From assembly GCF_014202035.1 (NCBI RefSeq), contig NZ_JACHFR010000002.1:496001-560000 (forward strand): 64,000 nt of DNA, written 5' to 3'. Source of the stretch: Treponema rectale. Its GTDB lineage: Bacteria > Spirochaetota > Spirochaetia > Treponematales > Treponemataceae. Positions 18,492 through 27,043 of this stretch are shown here, piece by piece. Position 1 is the first letter of the stretch, and each line of letters starts with the position of its first letter. The position numbers were made by a program, and so were the translations under genes. The notes under the pieces were generated by a model. It was given only the letters and a program-made list of their open reading frames with translations. It was not told where the DNA came from and made no database searches.

Positions 18492-18539
18492 ATGCAAAGA
18501 ATAATTACTGTATTATTCATGTTTATTACTTTAAAGTAA
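18492..18539 (+). pseudogene. 16-codon remnant of the 5' end of the 20934-type gene
   Basis: ATG and the next 14 codons read MQRIITVLFMFITLK and then stop. Apart from one substitution, the first ~13 codons are the same as the start of the gene at 20934 (MQRIITLLFMFIT), and the upstream bases (GAATTGGAGGATG) also resemble those of that gene. It looks like the leftover of a duplicated gene that was then deleted. Confidence 0.7.
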
Positions 18540-18579
18540 TTGAAAGTAGAACATTTTGAAGATAAAGGAGTAATGATTA

Positions 18580-19146
18580 ATGAAGAGTTTATTTATTTTG
18601 CTTTTAGTTTTATTATTTGCAGGCTGTAGTGGTAAAAGGGAGTTAAAAGCAGACAGGTCTTCTAAAGAAGTTTCAGAAAAAGTAACTTTAGAAAAAGTTG
18701 ATACTGTTAAACCTTCAGCCTCTGATACAAAAGAAGTTCCAGAAGTAAAAGAAGAAGTTCAGGCAGCAGTAGAAACACGTGAAAGAATCCGGGACTTTGA
18801 GTGGTATGTTGGAACCTGGTTAAAAGTTGCATATGAAGACTACTGGAATAATGAAAGTGATACTGAGTCAGTTGAACTTAAAATTAAAAAAGAGAACGAA
18901 AAATTTACAGCGATTTTAACTGAAGGAGAAAAAGTTTCTGAAGGAGAATTATATGTAGATAAATATTTTCTGCCAAAAAATCTTCCAGAGGAAGAACAGT
19001 TAAAATATGATAACAGTGATTATCTTGTAGCTGATTTTAATAGGTTAAGATACTGGATTAGTATTTGTTATGATGGCAGTAAAAGAGACCGCATAGCTCT
19101 TAATCTTGATGATATAGATGTATATATTTTAGAAAGAGAAGAATGA
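18580..19146 (+). CDS. Lipoprotein of unknown function
   Basis: The 188-residue protein has a clear lipoprotein signal (MKSLFILLLVLLFAGCSG) with Cys at residue 16. A Lys/Glu/Val-rich linker follows (about residues 20-70), then a domain starting FEWYVGTWLKVAYEDYW. The WxVGTW-type opening suggests a small beta-barrel, but no family is recognised. It overlaps the next gene by four bases (ATGA at 19143), so it belongs to the same transcription unit. Confidence 0.7.
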   Translation: MKSLFILLLVLLFAGCSGKRELKADRSSKEVSEKVTLEKVDTVKPSASDTKEVPEVKEEVQAAVETRERIRDFEWYVGTWLKVAYEDYWNNESDTESVELKIKKENEKFTAILTEGEKVSEGELYVDKYFLPKNLPEEEQLKYDNSDYLVADFNRLRYWISICYDGSKRDRIALNLDDIDVYILEREE

Positions 19147-19889
19147 TTTATATGAAAAAAATATTATTTTTATTATCAGCATTTTTTTTACTGGAATCAT
19201 GTACGAAGAAAAATGATGACAGTAAAAAAGAGGAATCTTCTCGTTTTGAATTAAATGACCCCGGAAGTTTAAATACAGAAGATATTAATCATCTGGGTAT
19301 GACAGATATAAATAGTTTTGAAGAATTACATGACAGATTATCGTCTGATCAGAAAGAAAGCATAGATCTTTTTGAATTGAATGGTATCGACATTCATTCT
19401 TTTAAAGGTTTGGAAGAATTTGAAAATCTGATTATTATTGATTTAACAGATTGTCTGATAGAATCATTTGAGGATGTTGCATTTTCTAAAAAAGCAGAGA
19501 GGGGATACCATTCTCTTTATTGTTATAACTGTAGCATAAATAATATAGACAGTATTTCTAAAATGGATACATTGTCAGAATTGAAATTAAGTAACTGTAG
19601 TTTTACTAATCATTCGTTTATTAAACTATCTGAAAAGTTAAAGGATTTGCATTTGGAAAGTTGTCCAGATTACAAAAAATTTTTTAACGTTGTTTATCCA
19701 AATCTTCAGGTATTGTGTTTAAGAGATAATAATATCTGTCAAAAAGATGAACTTGAAAAAATCCTGGAGAAATGTCCTGCTGTTGAATATATTTATTTAG
19801 GGGATAATCCTATTTATGAACAGATAAAAGATAATGTTATCGATATGGGAAAATACAGCGAAATGATTTTTGAAAACTGTATTCAATGA
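19143..19889 (+). CDS. Leucine-rich-repeat-like lipoprotein
   Basis: The product is 248 residues from the ATG at 19143, or 245 from ATG 19152, which gives a more typical lipoprotein signal (MKKILFLLSAFFLLESC). The mature part has irregular leucine-rich repeats: LFELNGIDIHSFKGLEEF, IIDLTDCLIESFEDV, LSELKLSNCSFTNHSFI, LQVLCLRDNNI and VEYIYLGDNPI. Such repeats form protein-binding solenoids. It is probably anchored in the periplasm or outer membrane. The 5' end overlaps the preceding stop and the 3' end overlaps the next gene (ATGA at 19886). Confidence 0.75.
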   Translation: MIYMKKILFLLSAFFLLESCTKKNDDSKKEESSRFELNDPGSLNTEDINHLGMTDINSFEELHDRLSSDQKESIDLFELNGIDIHSFKGLEEFENLIIIDLTDCLIESFEDVAFSKKAERGYHSLYCYNCSINNIDSISKMDTLSELKLSNCSFTNHSFIKLSEKLKDLHLESCPDYKKFFNVVYPNLQVLCLRDNNICQKDELEKILEKCPAVEYIYLGDNPIYEQIKDNVIDMGKYSEMIFENCIQ

Positions 19890-20863
19890 AAAAAATGAAC
19901 ATGTTGAAGAAATTTATACTCTCTAGCGTTATATTAATATTTTCTTTTAAGGGCTTTACTTTTGACATCGATGAAAAGTTTGAAGTAAAGACACCAAACA
20001 TGATTGTAAAAATAGATGATCAGGTTGGGTTTTTATATGATTTTAAGTATCAGATAAAAAAATTAAGTGACTTTGTTGCTGATCCTGACGGATGGTATTC
20101 TTCAACTATTTGTGGAAATAAACTTTATGTAATTTTTGGTTCAAATTATTTTTTATATCACTCGAACAAAGATTTGTATTACCCAAAGTCACCATCTAAG
20201 TTTAATTTTGGCAGTTCATTTTTAAAAGCAAAAAATTTTGATGAAGAAATTAAAACCATTTTTACTCTCTCATATTCAGAAATAAAAAATCCGACTCTAG
20301 ATGATTATTTTGATGAGATTAAAAGCATAATAAAAAGCGTAACAGTTCCTGATATGCTGATTGAACAAATCAACGGAAATCAAATTAAGTATGATACCTA
20401 TGATATGGAGCATTATTATATTGGTGATTGGGAGATGGGAATGCAGTTATTCCGTTATGGTGCCAGGCCCTGGGCAACTTCAAAAAATCCTGTGGGCATG
20501 AATATAAAAATGGATTTTAAAGAAGCTCAAAATTCAATTGTAATATTGAATGGATATGTTCATCCTGATAAACGACATTTATATAAAGCAAACAGAAGGT
20601 TAAAGAAAATTAGAGTAACCAGTCCGGATGCAAATTTTTATGTTGAGTCAGAATTTGAAGATACAGTTCATTTTCATGAAGTAAAATTTCCGGAGCCTGT
20701 TACTTCAGTTAACATTGAAATATTAGATTACTACGAAGGTAATAAATATAAAGATTTATGCGTACAAATGTTTGGTGTTAGAAATTTTTCATTTTTAAAT
20801 GAAAACTCAATTAGAAACCTTTCTTTTGATTATCTCATGCGGTATAAAAAATATGAAGAGTAG
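19886..20863 (+). CDS. Secreted protein with NADase-type glycan-binding-like domain (paralogue 3)
   Basis: The 325-residue protein has an N-terminal signal sequence (KKFILSSVILIFSFKGFTF). The C-terminal domain begins near residue 195 with RPWATSKNPVGMNIKMDF, then NGYVHPDKRHLYKANRRLKKI and IEILDYYEGNKYKDLCVQMF. It is more divergent than the others: the WVEG..G.GEW motif is replaced by WATSKNPVGM, and the usual DT or DTC after the last repeat is DLC. The function is inferred only from the shared fold pattern. It overlaps the preceding gene by four bases. Confidence 0.65.
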   Translation: MKKMNMLKKFILSSVILIFSFKGFTFDIDEKFEVKTPNMIVKIDDQVGFLYDFKYQIKKLSDFVADPDGWYSSTICGNKLYVIFGSNYFLYHSNKDLYYPKSPSKFNFGSSFLKAKNFDEEIKTIFTLSYSEIKNPTLDDYFDEIKSIIKSVTVPDMLIEQINGNQIKYDTYDMEHYYIGDWEMGMQLFRYGARPWATSKNPVGMNIKMDFKEAQNSIVILNGYVHPDKRHLYKANRRLKKIRVTSPDANFYVESEFEDTVHFHEVKFPEPVTSVNIEILDYYEGNKYKDLCVQMFGVRNFSFLNENSIRNLSFDYLMRYKKYEE

Positions 20864-20933
20864 AAAAGATAATTGGGGGATGTTAGTGAAATAATAAATC
20901 ACTTTATGGTCCTATATGGAGATAGTATAAAGA

Positions 20934-21929
20934 ATGCAAAGAATAATTACTTTATTATTCATGTTTATTACTTTTCCGATTTTTTGTATTGACTGGCATA
21001 CAGAATTAAAGAGTTCTTTTATTTCAGAAAAAAGTCTGCCTTTGGGTGGATACGAATATGGAAATGTTTATCAGAGACAAAAGAATAAGTTAAAAATTGT
21101 TTATAATGTGGAAGATAAATATTTAAAACTCCCGGAAAAAATCTGGATTCCATATTATGAAGAATTAGACTTGCCAGAATGTTTGGATATTTTTTCGCAG
21201 TTTGTATTAAAGGATGACGGATTTTTATATGCAAAAATTGCAAATGAACCCTATTCGCATGAACCAGTAAAAGAGGTCCCTGTAATTTTTGGAGATGAAT
21301 ATACTTTTGCAATTCCAGGGATGGTTCTTTATAGAGAAGAGATTGGCTCTGAAAGTTATAAAGAAGAATTGTATTATGATGGAAAATATGAAAACGGCGA
21401 AAAGTTTAGATTTTTTTCTAGCGTTTATAATGATTCAATCAAAAAAGTTTCTTCAAGTTCTCATTTAATTGAAAAAAGTAAAGGTATTGAGTTTGATTAT
21501 TCTGGGATTAATTTAGACTGGTATTTAGTTCGAAATGGGGAATTTGCGGCAGATCAAATAAATCCTTATTGTTTTCCATGGGTTGAAAATGCAGAAGGCT
21601 GTGGAATCGGTGAATGGGTAGAGTTTGAATTAAATAAGCCATCCGCACTTACTTATATTTTAAATGGCTTTGTAGATGGAAGCAGGATGCATTTATATAA
21701 AGAAAACAGCCGCATAAAAGAAGCAGAGTTCTTAGGGTGGACAGAAGACGGTAAAGAGATAAAAATGAAAATTCATTTTGAAGATTTTGTTTATTTCAAA
21801 ACCGTACAGTTCTCTGAGCCTGTAATAAAATTTCGTATTACAATAAAAGAAGTATATCCCGGAGAAAAATGGCAGGATACCGCTATTTCAGCAGTGATGT
21901 TTCCTGTTACAATTGATAAAATTAAATGA
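20934..21929 (+). CDS. Secreted protein with NADase-type glycan-binding-like domain (paralogue 4)
   Basis: The 331-residue protein has a signal peptide (MQRIITLLFMFITFPIFC). Its C-terminal domain carries FPWVENAEGCGIGEWVEFEL near residue 215, NGFVDGSRMHLYKENSRIKEA, and ITIKEVYPGEKWQDTAISAV. It is closest to paralogue 2. The 5' end of this gene was copied to 18492-18539, where a short remnant survives. It is followed with a four-base overlap by an ankyrin lipoprotein gene. Confidence 0.7.
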   Translation: MQRIITLLFMFITFPIFCIDWHTELKSSFISEKSLPLGGYEYGNVYQRQKNKLKIVYNVEDKYLKLPEKIWIPYYEELDLPECLDIFSQFVLKDDGFLYAKIANEPYSHEPVKEVPVIFGDEYTFAIPGMVLYREEIGSESYKEELYYDGKYENGEKFRFFSSVYNDSIKKVSSSSHLIEKSKGIEFDYSGINLDWYLVRNGEFAADQINPYCFPWVENAEGCGIGEWVEFELNKPSALTYILNGFVDGSRMHLYKENSRIKEAEFLGWTEDGKEIKMKIHFEDFVYFKTVQFSEPVIKFRITIKEVYPGEKWQDTAISAVMFPVTIDKIK

Positions 21930-22672
21930 TGCAAAGATTAATAGTATTACTGGCAGTGTTTTCTCTAGTTTCGTGTAACCGGAAGATGTCGGTTACCTAT
22001 GATGTTGATGAATATAGGGTTTCTTTACTTGAAGGAAATTTAAAGACCGTTGAATTGTATTATCGGAAGTTTGGAAAAATTGCTCTTGAAGATTTTGGCT
22101 ATGAAAAATTAAAAATGTATAATCCATTGGAAGTAGCTTTAGTTGGAAAAAATTATGATATTGCCGATTTTCTCATAGCAAAAGGTACTGATGTAAATGC
22201 AAAGACACCTTCTGGCTTAGGAAATATTATTCATACTTTTGCTTACAGGGAGGAACCGGAAAACATTCAATATTTAATTTCAAAAGGAGCACAAACTAAG
22301 AATCTGAATCCTCCCTTAGGTATAATTATATGCAGCTCAAGTAATATGGAATTAATTAAACTAATGGCAGATGGAGCAATTGATATAAATGAAAAAGATG
22401 AAGATGGAGAAACTCCGCTGTATACCGCTTGTGGTTATGGAAACTTACAAGTAGTAAAGTTTCTGGTTGAACATGGAGCTGATATAAATTCACGGACGAA
22501 TGAAAATGCAACTCCATTTTTAATTTCGGTTTGCCGTGGGAATATTGAAGTAGCAGAGTATTTAATTTTACAAGGTGCAGATACAACAGTTGCGGACTTA
22601 GAAGGATATGATGCTCTGTGGTGTGCAAATGAACTTGGAATTAGAATAAAAGGACTGAATGATTCATATTAA
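21926..22672 (+). CDS. Ankyrin-repeat lipoprotein
   Basis: The 248-residue protein has a lipoprotein signal (MMQRLIVLLAVFSLVSC) with Cys at residue 17. Ankyrin repeats are clear: NPLEVALVGKNYDIADFLIA, DEDGETPLYTACGYGNLQVV, LVEHGADINSRTNENATPFL, and VAEYLILQGADTTVADLEGY. About five repeats cover most of the mature protein, and these act as protein-binding scaffolds. The gene overlaps the preceding stop (ATGA) and ends 24 bases before the next gene. Confidence 0.85.
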   Translation: MMQRLIVLLAVFSLVSCNRKMSVTYDVDEYRVSLLEGNLKTVELYYRKFGKIALEDFGYEKLKMYNPLEVALVGKNYDIADFLIAKGTDVNAKTPSGLGNIIHTFAYREEPENIQYLISKGAQTKNLNPPLGIIICSSSNMELIKLMADGAIDINEKDEDGETPLYTACGYGNLQVVKFLVEHGADINSRTNENATPFLISVCRGNIEVAEYLILQGADTTVADLEGYDALWCANELGIRIKGLNDSY

Positions 22673-22696
22673 TTAATACGAAGTAAGGAGAAAAAT

Positions 22697-23869
22697 ATGG
22701 TATCAACAAGAAACAAACTTCTCTCAGTAATATTAGTACTGATTTGCTTAACAGTAAGTATTCACGCAGAACAAATTCCTGACAAAGAATATACGATTGA
22801 TTGTTCACTGTGGCATTTATTTAATATGCATGAATCAATCGTTGACGAGAATCGATATTATTATCTGGTAGATCCAGAGACTTGCAGTCTTAAGGTTATA
22901 GAAAATCAGAGTTGTATTCTGACAGTTATGGATAAAGAAAAACAGCTTTCGTATGATATAACTTCATCAGTTTTTGCAGATATTTACCAGGTTTATGATT
23001 CTTATTTTGTTGCGAAAAAAAATGAGAACGGAGTTTTTATAGTTTTTAATGGAGGAGGTAATAAAGTATTTTTGTATACATTTGATTTTAAGAAAATGGT
23101 TGTTGAAGAAAAATGTTTGGGTTATGTGAGTTTTATTTTTGAGGATTTTTTAAATGAGGCTCCATATAAGTTCAAGATTAATTATAATTTTTTAATTAAT
23201 TATTTTTTTAACAATTCATTACCCCAGGATATGGAAGTAAAAAGCTTCCATAAGTATAATCCATTTTCTGGAGCAGAGGTTGCATATCTTTATCCGTGCG
23301 TATTACTAAGAAACGGAAATATTTATATTGATTATAAAATAAAGAATGATTATTGCTTTCAAAATATTCCAGAGGAAAAAACTCTTAAGAACTATTATGA
23401 CCGTTCTATTAAGTTTATAGAAAATATAAAGTATCAGGCAAAGTCCTATTTAATCGAAAAAAACAGAGAATACAAGGCACAAAATATGGAAAAGTTTAAT
23501 GATTATGCCTGGTGTCCGACTTTGCCATATACAGAAGAAGAGATACTAATAGAAAGTGAAGATTCTATAATAGACGCGCTGTACATAGGGAATGGTTATT
23601 ACCGTAGCGATCGAAAAGAATTATATCTTCAAAACAGTCGTGCAAAAGAAATAGAGATTGAATGTGTAGAAAGTGGAATGAAGCAGAGAGTAACTCTTGC
23701 TGATACAGGTTTCCTGCAGTTGGTGCCACTTGTTAATGTAAATTCACATAAACTTAAAATAAAGATTCTTTCAGTTTATGAAGGAGAAAAATATTCAGAT
23801 TTGTGTATAAACTGTATTCTCCCAGTTCGCAGATGGACTTTTGAAGAGAATCCGGATTATAGACCTTAA
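22697..23869 (+). CDS. Secreted protein with NADase-type glycan-binding-like domain (paralogue 5)
   Basis: The 390-residue protein has a signal peptide (MVSTRNKLLSVILVLICLTVSIHA). The layout is like that of the gene at 15501: an unknown N-terminal ~270 residues, then AWCPTLPYTEEEILIES, NGYYRSDRKELYLQNSRAKEI, TGFLQLVPLVNVNSHKLKI and ILSVYEGEKYSDLCINCI. The pair are probably sister copies. AAGGAG precedes the ATG. The 3' end runs directly into BrnT-like debris. Confidence 0.7.
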   Translation: MVSTRNKLLSVILVLICLTVSIHAEQIPDKEYTIDCSLWHLFNMHESIVDENRYYYLVDPETCSLKVIENQSCILTVMDKEKQLSYDITSSVFADIYQVYDSYFVAKKNENGVFIVFNGGGNKVFLYTFDFKKMVVEEKCLGYVSFIFEDFLNEAPYKFKINYNFLINYFFNNSLPQDMEVKSFHKYNPFSGAEVAYLYPCVLLRNGNIYIDYKIKNDYCFQNIPEEKTLKNYYDRSIKFIENIKYQAKSYLIEKNREYKAQNMEKFNDYAWCPTLPYTEEEILIESEDSIIDALYIGNGYYRSDRKELYLQNSRAKEIEIECVESGMKQRVTLADTGFLQLVPLVNVNSHKLKIKILSVYEGEKYSDLCINCILPVRRWTFEENPDYRP

Positions 23870-24097
23870 AGTATGGGATGAAAATAAAAACTCTGAAAAT
23901 ATTGCGAAACATAAGGTTTCATTTGAAAAAGCACAAGATGCTTTTTCAAATGAAAAACGTATTATTTTAGAGGTGGCGTCAAGGAAAGAAACGTTATGAA
24001 GAACATTTACAGTGATCCGGAAAAATCAGTTAAGGAAGCTTTGGATTCCGCAGTCTTATTTGTAGATAAAAAGCAAAGTCTGAATCGCAATTCTTAA
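23868..24097 (+). pseudogene. BrnT-type toxin remnant
   Basis: From 23868 the frame reads KVWDENKNSENIAKHKVSFE, then KAQDAFSNEK and so on to a stop at 23999. This matches the start of BrnT ribonuclease toxins (WDENKN, a KH, then SFEEA). The middle of BrnT is missing. In another frame near 23975 the sequence gives RQGKKRYEEHLQ-stop, like a BrnT C-terminus, so an internal deletion and a frameshift are likely. A 33-codon reading frame (23996-24097) overlaps the end and has no recognisable relative; no BrnA antitoxin is visible. There is no proper start codon. The gap up to 24168 holds nothing else I can support. Confidence 0.65.
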
Positions 24098-24168
24098 ATT
24101 CAAATATTTTACGAAATACATGAAATTTTTATTTCAAATTTTCAGAAAAAGCGGTTAAAATAGAAGGC

Positions 24169-25992
24169 ATGAGGAAGGGGAAGTCGTTTAGCCGGTATTT
24201 TTTCGTTACGTTGTGTTCGTCGCTGCTGGTTTTTCTTCTGGATGGATTTTATATTTTTTACCGCTTTAATCATTTCTCTCAAAGCAAGCTTTTCAAATTA
24301 GGTACGCATATCAATTCAGAACTGGGAACAAATGTTGATAACCTTTTGAACCATCTTGTTGATTTTGTTGAATTTACAGGTCTGGGTACAGAAAGAATCA
24401 TGAAAGAAAATGCTGACTATAAAGACGTTCTTGATAAATATCTTTTAGATTCTACAGCTGTTTTTAATCATATTCTCGGAAAGAATCTGGATGGAGAAGT
24501 CTACGGCGTTTTTGAAGATTATTATCCTGAGCTTTATGACTTTAAAATTTCTGAAAATCCTGAATATAAACCAAAAGAGCGTGAATGGTATTTAAAGGCA
24601 AAGAATGCAGACGGTAAAGTAGTTATCTGCGGACCCTATATTGATTACGAAACAAAAGAAATGCAGCTTACGATAAGTAAGCTTTTATCAGATAAAACAA
24701 GTGTAATAGCACTGGATTTTGCAATTGGAGAAATGGATGTTTTTCTGGACATGCTTGGAAGTTCCACAGAGTATTCAACTTTTGTAATAACCGATCAGGG
24801 AGTTGTCGTTGCAGCTAAAGACGTTCAGAAAGTTTTTAAGGATGGTGTAACAAACTCTTCTATATTTAAAAAATATTATGATAAAAATACAAACAGACTT
24901 ATCCTTAATAAAGAAAAAATAGAAAAGTTCCGGCTGAACGGAAACGTTTACTTCATGTTTGCAAAAGAAATTTCTTTTGATTGGTATGCAATTACGATTT
25001 ATGACAGCCATTCATTTTACAGGGAACTCATTCAGGTTTATATAAGCTGCATCATTGCCTTTACATTTATATTCGGACTGATATTTTTCTTTGCCCGCCT
25101 TAATGAAAAAAAGAGAATTTCCATTGATGTAACGGAGAAGCGTTTTTCTGCACTGGCAGATTTATTTTTAATCAGTTACATAATAAATATAAAAGAAAAT
25201 ACTTTTACTCCTGTAAAGACTGATCCGCGGATTACCAGATTCATCGGTTCTATAACGAGATATTCTGATGCAATACATGAAGTCTGTGAACACTATATTG
25301 AAGGTTCCAGTGTTGCACAGTTTATGAATTTTACGGAACTGCGCACATTAAAAGACAGAACAAAAAAAGCCAGAATCATAAGTGAAGAAATTCTTGCAAA
25401 AGTTATAGGCTGGTGTAAAGTATGGATCATACGTCTTGATGAAGACAGCTGTATTTTTGCAGTTGACAGTATTGATAAAGAAAAAAATCGTGAACATACT
25501 TTGTTAAAACTTTCAGAAAGCGATTTAATGACAGGTCTTTTAAATCATGTCAGCGGGCTTTTAAAAATAAAGGACATGATAGAAAATAAAAAATACGGAA
25601 TGTTCTGTCTTTTTGACATTGACCAGTTTAAGCGGTTTAATGATATGTACGGCCATGTAATTGGTGATGAAGTTATTATTTCTCTTGCAGGTGCAATGAG
25701 AGAAAGTTTTAGAGATGATGATATAATGATGCGTCTTGGTGGTGATGAATTTGTTGTATATATTCAGGGAATTCAGGGACGTACTCAGGCAGAAAAAAAG
25801 ATCCGGAAATTTTTTGAAAATGTAGAAAATATAAAAATTGCCGGGCAGCCGGAACTTAAAGTAAACATCAGTATGGGGGTTTCTTTTTATAAAGAAGGTT
25901 CAGAGATTTCTTACGAAAAACTTTACCGTCTTGCAGATTCAGGAACTTATCAGAGTAAAAAAATTCCGGGAAATTCCTTTACATTTGTATAA
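24169..25992 (+). CDS. Membrane-bound diguanylate cyclase with Cache-like sensor
   Basis: The 607-residue protein has a transmembrane segment near residues 10-32, then a periplasmic dCache-like sensor (KPKEREWYLKAKNADGKVVI is typical), and a second membrane segment near 285-310. A linker leads to a C-terminal GGDEF domain with the active motif RLGGDEF. The inhibitory I-site (R-D-D-D, five residues before GGDEF) is present, so product inhibition by cyclic di-GMP is expected. It would turn an external small-molecule signal into cyclic di-GMP. The ATG at 24169 is close to an AGAAGG. It appears monocistronic. Confidence 0.9.
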   Translation: MRKGKSFSRYFFVTLCSSLLVFLLDGFYIFYRFNHFSQSKLFKLGTHINSELGTNVDNLLNHLVDFVEFTGLGTERIMKENADYKDVLDKYLLDSTAVFNHILGKNLDGEVYGVFEDYYPELYDFKISENPEYKPKEREWYLKAKNADGKVVICGPYIDYETKEMQLTISKLLSDKTSVIALDFAIGEMDVFLDMLGSSTEYSTFVITDQGVVVAAKDVQKVFKDGVTNSSIFKKYYDKNTNRLILNKEKIEKFRLNGNVYFMFAKEISFDWYAITIYDSHSFYRELIQVYISCIIAFTFIFGLIFFFARLNEKKRISIDVTEKRFSALADLFLISYIINIKENTFTPVKTDPRITRFIGSITRYSDAIHEVCEHYIEGSSVAQFMNFTELRTLKDRTKKARIISEEILAKVIGWCKVWIIRLDEDSCIFAVDSIDKEKNREHTLLKLSESDLMTGLLNHVSGLLKIKDMIENKKYGMFCLFDIDQFKRFNDMYGHVIGDEVIISLAGAMRESFRDDDIMMRLGGDEFVVYIQGIQGRTQAEKKIRKFFENVENIKIAGQPELKVNISMGVSFYKEGSEISYEKLYRLADSGTYQSKKIPGNSFTFV

Positions 25993-26089
25993 ACAGTATT
26001 CATTTTTATGACAGCGGTGTCATTCCCCCTGTTGACACGAAAATCTTTTAGTGCTTGTATTCGATATTATTATAATTAAGGGGAACATA

Positions 26090-27043
26090 ATGCATTTATT
26101 GGAAATTGAAAAAAATTCAGATCATTATATTGGTCAGGCAGATCCGTTTATTTTAAAATCCGGCGGTCGTTATTATATTTATGTTACCGGACACGACGGA
26201 ATCTATGCTTATCAGAGTGACAGTCTTTTAACAGGATGGTCGTATTACGGAAGGGTTATGACTGTTCCGGGAAGAAGTGCTTTCTGGGCACCAAGTGTCA
26301 TAGAACTTGATGGAAAATTCTATATGTACAATTCAATAGAAATTGATGAAGCTGTTCCTGATCAGGGAGGACATAAAGGCTGCATGCATGTTTCCTGTGC
26401 AGATAATCCTCTTGGTCCTTTTACAAATATTCAGAAACTTATGGAACCTTTCTCCATTGATTCCCATGTAGTAAAAACAGATGCTGGACTTTTTATTTTT
26501 TATTCTACAAACAAATACGAAGGTGAGCGCGTCGGAACTTACATTGTAGTAGATAAACTTGTTGATCCTTATCATGCTGAAGGCAATCCGGTTAAAGTTG
26601 TAGAAGCAACTCTTGATGAAGAGATTTATCAGAAGGATCGCTTTAAGAAAGGTCAGCACTGGCATACGATAGAAGGTGCTTTTTATTTTAAGGAAGGAGA
26701 CTGGCAGTACGTTATGTATTCCGGCAACTGTTTTGAACAGCCTACTTATTACATCGGATATGCCCGCGCAAAAACTGATGAAACTGATTTACGTAAAATT
26801 AAGTTTGAAAAATATCCGGATCCTGATACCTGGTATCCTGTTCTCAAGGCAAATGAATTTGAAGAGGGAACCGGACATCATTCCATGATAAAAGAAAACG
26901 GACAGTGGTATGCAGTTTACCATGCCCGTGATTACAATGACGGTCTTGGAGCAGATGTTTTTGACGCCCGTAATGCACGCATCTGTAAGCTTAATGTTTC
27001 AGACGGAATTATTACTGCAGAGCGTTATAAGGATCATATTTAG
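26090..27043 (+). CDS. Glycoside hydrolase family 43 protein
   Basis: The 317-residue protein has the five-bladed beta-propeller signature of GH43. Candidate catalytic residues are D18 (QADPFIL, general base), D124 (SIDSHVV, pKa modulator) and E195 (TIEGAFYF, general acid). GH43 enzymes act on arabinans, xylans or related side chains. No signal peptide is visible, so it probably works on imported oligosaccharides in the cytoplasm. The ATG at 26090 follows GGGGAA with good spacing; an in-frame TTG-type start at 26051 would add a poor N-terminus. TATAAT occurs at 26071-26076, without a good -35. The 3' end meets the convergent peptide-binding gene with a four-base overlap. Confidence 0.88.
   Translation: MHLLEIEKNSDHYIGQADPFILKSGGRYYIYVTGHDGIYAYQSDSLLTGWSYYGRVMTVPGRSAFWAPSVIELDGKFYMYNSIEIDEAVPDQGGHKGCMHVSCADNPLGPFTNIQKLMEPFSIDSHVVKTDAGLFIFYSTNKYEGERVGTYIVVDKLVDPYHAEGNPVKVVEATLDEEIYQKDRFKKGQHWHTIEGAFYFKEGDWQYVMYSGNCFEQPTYYIGYARAKTDETDLRKIKFEKYPDPDTWYPVLKANEFEEGTGHHSMIKENGQWYAVYHARDYNDGLGADVFDARNARICKLNVSDGIITAERYKDHI

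Noticed and set aside
23996-24097. 33-codon frame as an independent antitoxin gene
   Set aside because: It overlaps the BrnT remnant, has no ribosome-binding site and does not resemble BrnA.
26017-26038. Terminator or operator GTGTCA...TGACAC before the GH43 gene
   Set aside because: The stem is only six bp with no T run, and its TTGACA has no good -10 at the right distance. Support is too weak to list as a feature.
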